51,663 nt of DNA, taken from contig DBKH01000064.1 of NCBI GenBank assembly GCA_002297815.1, forward strand, positions 1-51,663, read 5' to 3'. Made by a program: the position numbers and the translations under genes. Of the stretch, positions 41,821-49,747 are shown in pieces (the stretch's first letter is position 1; each line of letters starts with the position of its first letter). The notes below the pieces were generated by a model. It worked only from the letters and a program-made list of their open reading frames with translations. It had not been told where the DNA came from and ran no database searches. Source of the DNA: Bacteroidales bacterium UBA755 (lineage in GTDB: Bacteria; Bacteroidota; Bacteroidia; Bacteroidales; UBA932).

Positions 41821-43431
41821 ATGAATATGAGAAGAATTATTGATTTATTGAATATACTTGCGCTCTGTGCGGCCATCGGTCTGTTGGCATCCTGCGGAGA
41901 AAAATCAGATCCTGATCCGGAACCGGAGATTATAGAGGAGAATCGCACATCGGATCTGCCGTACTGTGTCTGGTCCGAACTTGATGATGACGTTCTTAAG
42001 TTGATATATTCAAGATTCACTGGAAAAAAAGTTTCCTGCGAGGAGGCCAAGGTTGTCTTTGTCTGCGGAAAGGACATCAAGGATGACGAGATATGGAGTG
42101 CTTACCAACGCGGAGCAGCGGTGGTTGTGGTTTCTCCGACCGCTACATTGCTGTCGGCTCTTTCCCAACGGAACATCGGATTCCTGTCAGCGGAGTCTTT
42201 GGACGATTGTCTTTTCGCAGCATTTCACAAGAGCGGGAAGGTCTTTTCGATGGAAGATTTCCCTCCCACCAACCTGAATGGCCTTGTGTCGTGGGTGGGA
42301 GACGTGCATTCCGCAAACACCTCAGGAGACGATCTGCTCCAGTCCATTCACCTGTTCTCATCACAGGACATTAAGATAGACAAAGGTTTGATCTTTAAAG
42401 ACGGAAAGAATGAGTTCAGGGTTACTGGCCAGGGACAATTCGAGCAGTACTATTCTGTCATCCCGCTTTATGCGTTCAAGTCGTCCAAGAGCAATTATGT
42501 CGGGGATTTCTACATTATTGACGCCACTTTCTCGGTCGCTTCCGCAGGGATGTACGCAGGAAAGTTCAAAGATACCCAGCTCAATGGTTTACAAGGCTCT
42601 TTCATGGGCTACTTCCTAACAGGCTATCGTGTGGACGTCTCGTTGGTCGATGACAAAGGAAATTCGGTTCCGGTTCGCTTCAATCAGGTTCCGTCCCCTT
42701 CGACAACGATAAACTCCCAGACCTACACTTCCGGTGTGTCCTGGTCGTTCGAGGCCGGCTTGTCGGGTGGAGCCGCTGGAGCGGGGCTTTCGTTGAGTTC
42801 GGGCTGTAACTTCAGCAGCTCCAAGACGCGCGAGGTCAGGGATTTGGCTATCATCGACAATTCTTCGGACGGTAGTGTCCACTATACTCTTGAGGTGAAG
42901 AATCTGCCGACTTATCTCACGCTTCCTCCGGCCATTTCCAGATCCACTTTCGATTTCCATTCCGGTTGGGTCTGGGGTGTGGAGAACACTAAGGAGTCAG
43001 ATGTCACGACCCGTTACCGGATGAAAGTGACATTGAGCGAACTGAACTATCGTGACCTTTATTGCAAAGGAGGAGGTAATAAAAAACCGAGTGTCCAGAA
43101 TTGGCCTGTCATCGCGAAGAAGGAGTTTTTCATTGACCTGCCTGTGCCTAACAGAATTCCTTGCGGCAATGTCAAGTTTGTCAACAGCGAGAAAGGAAAG
43201 TTTATGACGGACATTGTCTTTATTGACACCCAAAACATAAAAGATCCTAAAAGCTATCATTTCGATTCGTCAGGCAGTGTATATTCCTACCAGGAATGCT
43301 ATGAGACAAGCCTCCCTGAGGGAACCTACATTGTCCAGTACAAACTTGGCGGTAGCTCCTGTACGGGAAACAACATCGTCATCAAGAGGGGAGAGACGCT
43401 TGAGCTCCAGTCTGGCTACTATGTAAAGTAA
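41821..43431 (+). CDS. Lipoprotein resembling leukocidin/hemolysin-family beta-pore formers (paralog 2)
   Basis: 536 residues; lipobox GLLASC, C25. Same architecture as its upstream neighbour: an N-terminal domain (AKVVFVCGKDI...AAVVVVSPTA), a beta core with YYSVIPLYAFKSSKSNYVGD, a Gly/Ser-alternating stretch (SFEAGLSGGAAGAGLSLSSG, about 305-325), SVHYTLEVKNLP, FHSGWVWGVE (compare FYSQWVWAVP), LPVPNRIPCGNVKFVNSEKG, and a terminal domain ending LQSGYYVK (compare LSTGYGFK). The two proteins are moderately diverged paralogs. Tandem unequal paralogs are what a bi-component pore-forming system would look like; a structural or surface role cannot be excluded. It starts 39 bp after the previous stop. 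Confidence 0.6.
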   Translation: MNMRRIIDLLNILALCAAIGLLASCGEKSDPDPEPEIIEENRTSDLPYCVWSELDDDVLKLIYSRFTGKKVSCEEAKVVFVCGKDIKDDEIWSAYQRGAAVVVVSPTATLLSALSQRNIGFLSAESLDDCLFAAFHKSGKVFSMEDFPPTNLNGLVSWVGDVHSANTSGDDLLQSIHLFSSQDIKIDKGLIFKDGKNEFRVTGQGQFEQYYSVIPLYAFKSSKSNYVGDFYIIDATFSVASAGMYAGKFKDTQLNGLQGSFMGYFLTGYRVDVSLVDDKGNSVPVRFNQVPSPSTTINSQTYTSGVSWSFEAGLSGGAAGAGLSLSSGCNFSSSKTREVRDLAIIDNSSDGSVHYTLEVKNLPTYLTLPPAISRSTFDFHSGWVWGVENTKESDVTTRYRMKVTLSELNYRDLYCKGGGNKKPSVQNWPVIAKKEFFIDLPVPNRIPCGNVKFVNSEKGKFMTDIVFIDTQNIKDPKSYHFDSSGSVYSYQECYETSLPEGTYIVQYKLGGSSCTGNNIVIKRGETLELQSGYYVK

Positions 43432-43488
43432 GTTTCGAACAGTGCGCGTCTGGATGCCGTGCGGGGTAACTCCCTGATATTTATTGAA

Positions 43489-43534
43489 ATAAGCAATTGT
43501 CTTTGGTTAGTTTCTACTAAAGACAATTGCTTAT
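43489..43534. terminator. Bidirectional terminator
   Basis: ATAAGCAATTGTCTTT (43489-43504) pairs perfectly with AAAGACAATTGCTTAT (43519-43534) around a 14-nt loop. It separates the lipoprotein operon from the convergent methyltransferase gene. Confidence 0.85.
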
Positions 43535-43549
43535 CTGTTTGACACTGGG

Positions 43550-44341
43550 CTATTTAGCTGTCACGGAGACGGTGTAGAAGCAGGAGGTGGAGAGGAAATT
43601 GCGGAGGAATGGGATGTGGTCAAGGCCGAGGCGCAGCCTGGTCGGGCGGAGGTGAAACTTGGCCTTGTAGTGTGGGCTGATGAGCCACAGCTTGCGCTCA
43701 ACTATCCAGAAACCAGTCTCTTTGCAGAGTCTCTCGAACTTCTCCGGAGTCATCTTGGAACGCTTGATGCTCAGAAGCTCGTCGATCCTGGCGGAATCCT
43801 CTTTGAATACCCTCAAATAGCCTCGGTAGAGGCTGGCCGGGAGGAGGTGCATGAACGGAACTTTGGAGCAGACTCCACTCCGGCAGATCTGCTGATGACC
43901 TCCGAACGGCATCTGCCAGGCTGGAAAGCCGAAGAACACGATTCCATCGGGTTTCAGAAATTTTTTGATGCCGGAGAAGAAGGCCGGTTTGTCCTCCGGC
44001 TCAATGTGCTCGATCACATCGTGGATCAGCACAATGTCGAATCGTTCGTCCTGAGGAGGCATGGTCAGAAAGTTCCCGCTGATGAACACTCCCGGCATAT
44101 TCCTTTTGGCAAAATATTCCTTGGCATTTTCTATCTTGTTGGCAGCCAAGTCGATGCCAGTCACCGAGCATCCCTCCTCAGCGAACGGTAGGAGGTTGCC
44201 GCCCTCCCCGCAGCCGATCTCCAGTACGCGAGTTCCGCTCCCGATGCTTTTGAATCTCCGAAGATAGTCGATGTAAAACTCTCTGGAAGTCTGTGCCAAC
44301 TCCCTGAAATACCGCTCTCTGTCCTTGTGTCTTTCCTGCAT
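43550..44341 (-). CDS. Class I SAM-dependent methyltransferase
   Basis: 263 residues. SAM motif I is VLEIGCGEGGNLLPFAEEG (about 39-57), then TGIDLA (acidic strand), FDIVLIHDVIEHI (motif II/post-II) and FLKPDGIVFFGFP (motif III). The family is Methyltransf_11/23-like, often acting on lipids, quinones or small molecules. The substrate is not recognisable. The C-terminal 100 residues are basic and aromatic (KLWLISPHYKAKFHLRPTRL), which could hint at a membrane or polymer substrate. Single gene between two convergent or facing neighbours. Confidence 0.85.
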   Translation of the reverse strand: MQERHKDRERYFRELAQTSREFYIDYLRRFKSIGSGTRVLEIGCGEGGNLLPFAEEGCSVTGIDLAANKIENAKEYFAKRNMPGVFISGNFLTMPPQDERFDIVLIHDVIEHIEPEDKPAFFSGIKKFLKPDGIVFFGFPAWQMPFGGHQQICRSGVCSKVPFMHLLPASLYRGYLRVFKEDSARIDELLSIKRSKMTPEKFERLCKETGFWIVERKLWLISPHYKAKFHLRPTRLRLGLDHIPFLRNFLSTSCFYTVSVTAK

Positions 44342-44395
44342 AGTGATGTCACTAGTTATTTTTCCAATGTGTGAAACAAAGATAAGCCTTACTAA

Positions 44396-46792
44396 TCAGA
44401 AATCCAATCTGCTTTCTGTGATTTCTTTTGTGTCCGGTAATGCCTTCTGGACGATGTCCAGAATTTCGTCACCGTACTTGTCACACTTGGACTTGCCGAG
44501 GCCTTTGACACAGAGGAGTTCCTTGCGGGTTCGCGGGGCAAGGTCGGCGATGGCCAGAAGGGTTTTCTGGTGGAGGATGATGTAGGCGGGGACGTTCTCC
44601 TGCTGGTACTTTTCCCGTCGCCAGTCGATAAGGGCCTGGACCAGTTCCGGGTGCTTGTTACCGGTGTAGGTGGACTGGTCTCCGTCCATGCCATGACCCT
44701 GCTGAAGGTCCGACGGTTTGGCAGGTTCATCGTCCGGGTTGTACCCCTGAGCTTTCCGAAGTGCTGACGGTTCTGGATCACTGTCCGCATGTGGTCGCTG
44801 AGCCTGCCGAAGCGACTCTTCGGATGCCAAAGCCTTATTCTGTGGAGATGCTAGTGACCTGACCAACGCCTTCAGCGACCTTTCCTCCGACAACTCGTTG
44901 TCTGTCTTTAGCTTGTGGTACGATTTCGTGCTGAATCCATCGGACAGGATGCCACTGTAGAGCGTCAGCCTGAATCTCAACTCGGACAGAAACTCCTCAC
45001 AGGCAGCCTTAAAGGCCTTTTTGACCTCCTTGTCATCTATTTCGATGAGCGTCAGCGGAGCTGCGAACGATGCCAATGGCTGAAGTTCTTTGCTGAAATA
45101 TTCACAAGCCTTGGTAACTCGCTCCCGCAGGAGAGGAAAGTCCTCCACCGTACCGCTGTGGATTGTCGAGGCGATGTGACGGATCTGCTTCTGGAATTTC
45201 TGAGCTGTGTCGCTGAGGGAACGTATTCCTGCAAATGTTTTCGGAACATTTCCCTTGTTGTTGTCTGACTCTTCTGCTAGAACACCAGTCAAGGCTGAAT
45301 TCCCCGCACCGACAGCGTTGAACCTGCCGGCCTGATCGTGATAAAGGTTCGAAAGGTTGACCTGATATATTCGGTTAACCCTGTTGTAGAGGTAGCGAAG
45401 TCGCTGAAGGTCAAAGACATCACAGAGAATCGAGGTAAAATATTCACCTGCCATTGCTGGCAGTCTGAGCCGAGTCTCCTCCGCTGGCTCGCGGCTGTTT
45501 TCGAACGATGAGACTTCTTCGCTGGTGAATGTGCAACGCCTGGTGATCGGGGTGGTCAGGACAATGCCTTCGAGGGTCCGGCAGCGGGAGAGGGCGACAT
45601 AGACCTGCCCGAACGAGAAGGCCGCCCCAGCGTCGATGATGACATGGTCGAACGTCAGACCCTGACTCTTGTGGATAGTCACAGCCCATGCCGGACGCAG
45701 TGGGACCTGCTCGAAAGTCCCGTCCACAATCCCCTCAATCTCACCTGTTCCCTCATTCAGTCTGTAACGAATGTTCTCCCATTTCTCGGTCGTGACCTCA
45801 ATGCTCACACCGGTCTCATCCTTGACTGTCAGCTGTGGCTTAACCTTTTCGACCGTGGCGATTTTCCCGTTGTAGTAGCGCACCTCCCCGGAAGTGTCGT
45901 TGCGCACGAACATTACCTGCGCGCCTTCTTTTAGACGCAACTTAGTCTCTGCCGGATAAGCGTTTTCCGGGAAAGTTCCGTCAATCTTCGCCTCAAAAGT
46001 GGCCTCCTCACTGTCTAATGCGTTCATCTTAGCCTCGTTGACCGAGTCGGCCTGGGCGTTGTGGGTCGTAAGGCGAATCCATCGCTCGTCCTCCGGTGGT
46101 ACAAAACCGGGGTCTAATCTCTTGTTCAATTCGTTGAGGACCGCGTTACTCGGCATCCCCAACCGCACCTCATTCAGAATGTCAAGAAATAGCTTGTCGC
46201 TCTGCCGGTACACCTTCTCCAGCTGGATTGTCACGTACGGAAGCCTTTGCAACACCTTGGAATTGAAGAAGAATGGTGATGAATATACTTGCTCCATGAA
46301 CGGTCTTTCCGACTCTTTGACGACCGGTGGAAGCTGCTGGATGTCCCCGATCATCAGAACCTGCACCCCTCCGAAAGGCTTGTCGTTGCGCCTGTAGCGC
46401 TTAAAGATGTCATCAATCGCATCCAGAATGTCGGCTCTCACCATTGAGATCTCATCGATGATTAGCAGGTCAAGAGTACGCAGAATCTTGACTTTTTCCT
46501 TGCGCATGGTACGCATCCTTTCCGGCATTTGGTACTCGGTGACAAGTTCTTTGACATCAGGTAGATACGGGCACAGAGGCAGTTGGAAAAACGAATGGAT
46601 CGTCACTCCGCCCGCATTGATCGCTGCCACTCCGGTCGGAGCCACAACAGCGAACCGCTTGGAAGTCTGCCGCACGATTTCTTTAAGGAATGTTGTCTTC
46701 CCCGTGCCGGCTTTGCCGGTCAGGAACACGGAGACCCCCGTCTCTTCCACATATCTCTCCGCCAAAATGAATCTCTCGTCCTTTTCGATCAT
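44396..46792 (-). CDS. PIF1/RecD-like superfamily 1 DNA helicase with C-terminal HRDC domain
   Basis: 798 residues from ATG 46792; the frame extends to a TTG at 46834. Walker A FLTGKAGTGKTTF lies near the start (about 23-35). Further SF1B motifs follow: VVAPTGVAA (Ia), LLIIDEISMVRAD (II), MIGDIQQLPPV (III), RLKEGAQVMFVRND, and WAVTIHKSQGLTFD plus VYVALSRCRTLEG (V-VI). The last 80 residues form an HRDC domain (RREKYQQENVPAYIILHQKT then LLCVKGLGKSKCDKYG). The linker before HRDC contains palindrome-derived LRQAQRP and LRKAQG. It probably unwinds DNA in replication or repair. Confidence 0.92.
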   Translation of the reverse strand: MIEKDERFILAERYVEETGVSVFLTGKAGTGKTTFLKEIVRQTSKRFAVVAPTGVAAINAGGVTIHSFFQLPLCPYLPDVKELVTEYQMPERMRTMRKEKVKILRTLDLLIIDEISMVRADILDAIDDIFKRYRRNDKPFGGVQVLMIGDIQQLPPVVKESERPFMEQVYSSPFFFNSKVLQRLPYVTIQLEKVYRQSDKLFLDILNEVRLGMPSNAVLNELNKRLDPGFVPPEDERWIRLTTHNAQADSVNEAKMNALDSEEATFEAKIDGTFPENAYPAETKLRLKEGAQVMFVRNDTSGEVRYYNGKIATVEKVKPQLTVKDETGVSIEVTTEKWENIRYRLNEGTGEIEGIVDGTFEQVPLRPAWAVTIHKSQGLTFDHVIIDAGAAFSFGQVYVALSRCRTLEGIVLTTPITRRCTFTSEEVSSFENSREPAEETRLRLPAMAGEYFTSILCDVFDLQRLRYLYNRVNRIYQVNLSNLYHDQAGRFNAVGAGNSALTGVLAEESDNNKGNVPKTFAGIRSLSDTAQKFQKQIRHIASTIHSGTVEDFPLLRERVTKACEYFSKELQPLASFAAPLTLIEIDDKEVKKAFKAACEEFLSELRFRLTLYSGILSDGFSTKSYHKLKTDNELSEERSLKALVRSLASPQNKALASEESLRQAQRPHADSDPEPSALRKAQGYNPDDEPAKPSDLQQGHGMDGDQSTYTGNKHPELVQALIDWRREKYQQENVPAYIILHQKTLLAIADLAPRTRKELLCVKGLGKSKCDKYGDEILDIVQKALPDTKEITESRLDF
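44747..44817. repeat. Palindromic elements in the helicase linker
   Basis: 44793-44817: arms GGTCGCT / AGCGACT around GAGCCTGCCGA, translated SLRQAQRP. A decayed copy (CTGAGCTTTCCGAAG) lies at about 44747-44761, translated LRKAQG. The GC form of the arm avoids the TGA that the AC form would create in this frame. Confidence 0.85.
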
Positions 46793-46834
46793 AGCGTCCT
46801 GCCTTTCTGTTTTTGTCAATGGTTGTCCGGCCAA

Positions 46835-47191
46835 TTTTTATTTCTCAATGGCCATCCGGACGTAAAACGGGCCGAAAGTCGGCTCAGAAGCCGTTTTTAT
46901 TTGTTAGAAATGTTCTTTGAGATGAAAGAATCTTCAAACAAAAACAGCTTCTTAGTTTTCGTTCCGCTAAAGTTAGCATTAAATGTTCTTTCGGCAAAAT
47001 CGTATTTGGCTGGCTAATTTTTGATCGTCAAATCTTTGTGGCGGCTAAGATGTTGTCTATGAGTGATTTGAGCAGGTGTCCTCCTCGTATTTTGGAGAGA
47101 GGATGCTTCTTTTAATTTTCTGATTAATAATATTTTAAGTGCCACGCTGAAAAATCCGTTTTTCAAGAATAATTGTTAAGTTTGTAATGAA
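46835..47191. promoter_or_regulatory. Divergent intergenic region between helicase and queH
   Basis: No gene is seen. A nested hairpin lies at 46864-46897: AAAACGG...CCGTTTT enclosing GCCGA-AAG-TCGGC; it faces the helicase start and could act in its leader. Near queH, TAAGTTTG (47177-47184) matches TAnnTTTG and ends only 7 bp before the ATG, so the queH transcript may be leaderless or nearly so. Confidence 0.45.
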
Positions 47192-48316
47192 ATGCCGAAC
47201 GGGAATATTCATAAAAAGGGATTCGTCCCTGAGCCTCCAGAAGGCTGCGACCTTTCAAAGGCCCGCATTCTCCTGCATTGCTGTTGCGCCCCCTGCTCAA
47301 CAGCCATCATCGAATGGATGGTCAGCGAGGGTTTGCGTCCGGGAATATTCTTTAGCAACTCCAACATCGTCCCTTTCCGGGAATATTCCATCCGTCGCGA
47401 TGAACTTTGTCGTTATGCCGCTGCTCACGGTCTGGAAACCATTGATGATGAATATGATCACGCTGCTTGGTTGGCCTTTGTCCGTCGGCTTGAGTCCTCT
47501 CCTGCCGTAGACCAGACTCTTCCTGTTGCCAAGCAGACCTCTCCAGCAGGCGGGCTAGCATTCTCGTCAGTCGAGCGGGCATTTCCGGTCGCGGAGTGTT
47601 CTTCATCGGTCGCTGAGCGTCCCTCGCTGGTCACTGAGCGTTCTTTACCGGTCGCTGAGCCTGTCGAAGCGACTAGTGCCTTGGTTCGACAGGGCTCATC
47701 AATCATCGAATCGCCCAGGAGATTGGGTATAGATTGTTCTATGGTAAAGGGGTCTATTCGACAAGCTCAGGGACTGGAGGCTGAACATCTATGGTCGGAG
47801 ACTGCCCCTCAGGGACAGGTTATCCGCATCGCAGACATGCCGGAACGTGGCCCGCGATGCCTTGAGTGCTTCAAGTTCCGCCTCCTCCAAGCCGCCCGTT
47901 ACGCTGCCACTCATGGCTACACACTCCTGACCACAACACTGGCCTCCTCTCGTTGGAAGGACCTTGGTCAAGTAGATGTCGCCGGCCGTTGGGCCTGCGA
48001 AACCGTCAACTCGTCTCTGCTCATGTCTGGCGGTGATCTGTTGTCAGCACCTTGCCCAGATGTTGTTTTTGATAATATTCAAGCAGCCAAGTTTTTGGAG
48101 AAGTCAGGAGAAAATGTTCGCTGTCGATGCGGGCATACCGCGGATCCGGTAGCCTCTGATTCTAGATCTTCAACTCAAGTCCAAATGTCCCATGTCCGGT
48201 GGTGGAACCAGAACTGGCGCAGAGGTGGCCTTCAGGAACGCCGTAACGCCTTGATTAAGGAATGGGAAATGTACAACCAGACCTTCTGTGGCTGCGAGTT
48301 TTCCCAACGGCACTGA
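47192..48316 (+). CDS. queH: Epoxyqueuosine reductase QueH with a large repeat-derived insertion
   Basis: 374 residues; typical QueH is about 200-250. Conserved halves: RILLHCCCAPCST (about 25-37), PFREYSIRRDEL, then RGPRCLECFKFRLLQAARYA and YNQTFCGCEFSQR near the end, which hold the cysteines for the Fe-S/metal centre. QueH reduces epoxyqueuosine to queuosine in the tRNA wobble base. Between the two halves, residues about 105-205 are low-complexity sequence built from decayed palindromic elements (SVAERPSLVTERSLPVAEPV, RQAQG). The frame is intact. Extra residues also lie before WWNQNW (DPVASDSRSSTQVQMSHVR). Whether the enzyme still works cannot be seen; the cysteine motifs are intact. Confidence 0.9.
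   Translation: MPNGNIHKKGFVPEPPEGCDLSKARILLHCCCAPCSTAIIEWMVSEGLRPGIFFSNSNIVPFREYSIRRDELCRYAAAHGLETIDDEYDHAAWLAFVRRLESSPAVDQTLPVAKQTSPAGGLAFSSVERAFPVAECSSSVAERPSLVTERSLPVAEPVEATSALVRQGSSIIESPRRLGIDCSMVKGSIRQAQGLEAEHLWSETAPQGQVIRIADMPERGPRCLECFKFRLLQAARYAATHGYTLLTTTLASSRWKDLGQVDVAGRWACETVNSSLLMSGGDLLSAPCPDVVFDNIQAAKFLEKSGENVRCRCGHTADPVASDSRSSTQVQMSHVRWWNQNWRRGGLQERRNALIKEWEMYNQTFCGCEFSQRH
47583..47776. repeat. Cluster of palindromic elements inside queH
   Basis: At least six copies in varying states: decayed GGTCGC/GGTCAC-GAG starts at about 47587, 47608 and 47629; an almost perfect copy at 47650-47674 (GGTCGCT / AGCGACT, read VAEPVEAT); decayed TTCGACAGGGCTCA at 47685; and ATTCGACAAGCTCAGGGACT near 47756-47775. 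Confidence 0.8.
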
Positions 48317-48337
48317 TTACCTAAAATTGATTTTGCG

Positions 48338-48660
48338 GTGCGTGGAAAGGTCCCTTCTACGCACGAGAGTTTATTAAATGCTCTTCCGTGCGTGGGAACA
48401 ACCTTTTCACTCACGATTGTGTTCATTGGTGCTACTTGTTTTTACTCACGGTAGCCTTTCAGAATCCTTCTTCGGGTGCGAAACCTATCCTTTTAGCTCC
48501 GAATTGCTTTCCGTTGCTTATCGGGGTGCGGAAACTACTTTTTAGCCCCCGAACTGCTTCCAGGAGTTTCTTCGGGGGGTGTGAAACAAACTAGTCTGCC
48601 CCCGAATGACTGTCCTGAGTCATTGCTGGGTGCAGAATCTCGCCTCTTGCCCCCAAGCGG
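48338..48660. repeat. Tandem array of hairpin-forming units with about 50-bp period
   Basis: Units begin near 48338, 48388, 48471, 48521, 48571 and 48624. Each has a G-rich left arm containing GTGCG or similar, an A-rich start of the loop (GAAAC, GGAAAC, GGGAAC), a T-rich middle and a complementary C-rich right arm. Examples: GTGCGT (48338-48343)/ACGCAC (48359-48364), CGTGCGTG/CACTCACG, TCGGGG (48521-48526)/CCCCGA (48547-48552), and TTCGGGGG/CCCCCGAA around 48571-48606. Arms change together between units. The array fills the space between convergent queH and ispE; no gene is seen. Confidence 0.75.
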
Positions 48661-49743
48661 CTATTTCTTGTACAGAGCGAAGAGCGCGGAACCGGAGCCA
48701 GACATCGAGGCATAGACACCACCGGAATCGTAGAGTGACTGCTTGATGGCTGCCAGTTCCGGATGGGCCTTGAAGACGGTGGCTTCGAAATCGTTGGCCA
48801 GATTGTTTTTCCATTCAGTGACCGGCAATTCCAGCACGGTTTTCAAATCAGCCAATCCTGTGGAATCTGCGGATGATTCAATGGCGGAATATACTTGGCG
48901 GCATGACCGGTCACTGAGCCTGCCGAAGTGACATTCCCCTGATCGGTCACTGAGCTTGTCGAAGTGACTCTCCCGTGGAACAATCCCCTTGTATGCCTCC
49001 GCTGTGGAGACCGCAATCCCTTCCGGGATAAGCACTTTGACTTCATATTCAGAAAGGTCAATCTCATAAGGCTCAAGGATTTCCCCCCGCCCAGACCCAA
49101 TCATCGGACGGTTGAACACAAAGAACGCGCAGTCGCTTCCGAGTCTGGAGGCATACTCAGCAAGTCTTTGATCTGATAGTCCAAGTCCGCAAAGTTCATT
49201 CAGAGCTTTGAGGGTGAATGCCGCGTCAGCCGATCCTCCGCCGAGTCCCGCACCCACAGGAGCCTTCTTTTCAAGGAATATCTTGACGGGAGGCATATCA
49301 AAGTCTTGTGCCAGAATGTAGTATGCCTTTGCGCACAGATCCTTGAGCGGATCCCAGTCCACACTCTCCTCTCGTGCGATAGTGATCATCAGTTTCCCAT
49401 CCTCGGATATTCCCTGCACCAATCTGCCATCATCTGATACCGTTACATTTCCAGAGAGGACCGCTCCTTCTTTGGCTGATTCATGGAGATCGGTTGGTTC
49501 GACGGGCTCACCAACCAATGCTTCTTGTTGGTCGCTGAGCTTATCGAAGCGCCCGTCCTTGCCACCATACTTCGCGAATATATCTGCTGAAGTGCGGCTA
49601 TAGTCATCTCCGGTGACGATCTCAAGAGTGTCCCCGAAATCAAAACACGGTACAAACAGCGTCTCTATGTCGTGAAACCCATCGGCACGCTTCCGCAGGA
49701 CACTCAGTCCCAGATTCAGTTTGACATTCGTCTTGACTATCAT
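48661..49743 (-). CDS. ispE: 4-diphosphocytidyl-2-C-methyl-D-erythritol kinase with palindrome insertions
   Basis: 360 residues from ATG 49743, where KTNVKLNLGLSVLRKRADGF begins as in IspE; the frame continues upstream without support. The usual length is about 270-290. The GHMP ATP-binding motif PVGAGLGGGSADAA and the C-terminal MSGSGSALFALY motif are intact. It phosphorylates CDP-methylerythritol in the MEP isoprenoid pathway. Extra residues come from palindromic elements at two sites: FDKLSDQQEALVGEPVEPTD in the N-terminal half and HFDKLSDRSGECHFGRLSDR before the C-terminal domain. The sufD stop lies 4 bp downstream of the ATG side, so ispE follows sufD in the same operon. Confidence 0.93.
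   Translation of the reverse strand: MIVKTNVKLNLGLSVLRKRADGFHDIETLFVPCFDFGDTLEIVTGDDYSRTSADIFAKYGGKDGRFDKLSDQQEALVGEPVEPTDLHESAKEGAVLSGNVTVSDDGRLVQGISEDGKLMITIAREESVDWDPLKDLCAKAYYILAQDFDMPPVKIFLEKKAPVGAGLGGGSADAAFTLKALNELCGLGLSDQRLAEYASRLGSDCAFFVFNRPMIGSGRGEILEPYEIDLSEYEVKVLIPEGIAVSTAEAYKGIVPRESHFDKLSDRSGECHFGRLSDRSCRQVYSAIESSADSTGLADLKTVLELPVTEWKNNLANDFEATVFKAHPELAAIKQSLYDSGGVYASMSGSGSALFALYKK
48909..48969. repeat. Two palindromic elements in ispE (C-terminal half)
   Basis: 48909-48933 (GGTCACT / AGTGACA, core GAGCCTGCCGA) and 48945-48969 (GGTCACT / AGTGACT, core GAGCTTGTCGA) are separated by 11 bp. They are translated HFGRLSDR and HFDKLSDR. Confidence 0.9.
49492..49554. repeat. Two palindromic elements in ispE (N-terminal half)
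   Basis: 49492-49516 has arms GGTTGGT / ACCAACC around TCGACGGGCTC. 49530-49554 has arms GGTCGCT / AGCGCCC around GAGCTTATCGA. The first shows a completely different arm pair that is still perfectly complementary. Confidence 0.9.
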
Positions 49744-49747
49744 ATTC

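Noticed and set aside
43616..44191. 191-codon plus-strand ORF
   Set aside because: Antisense of the SAM methyltransferase; no recognisable domain.
48338..48660. Possible CRISPR array
   Set aside because: The 50-bp period is tempting, but there are no identical repeats with unique spacers; whole units drift, and there are no cas genes.
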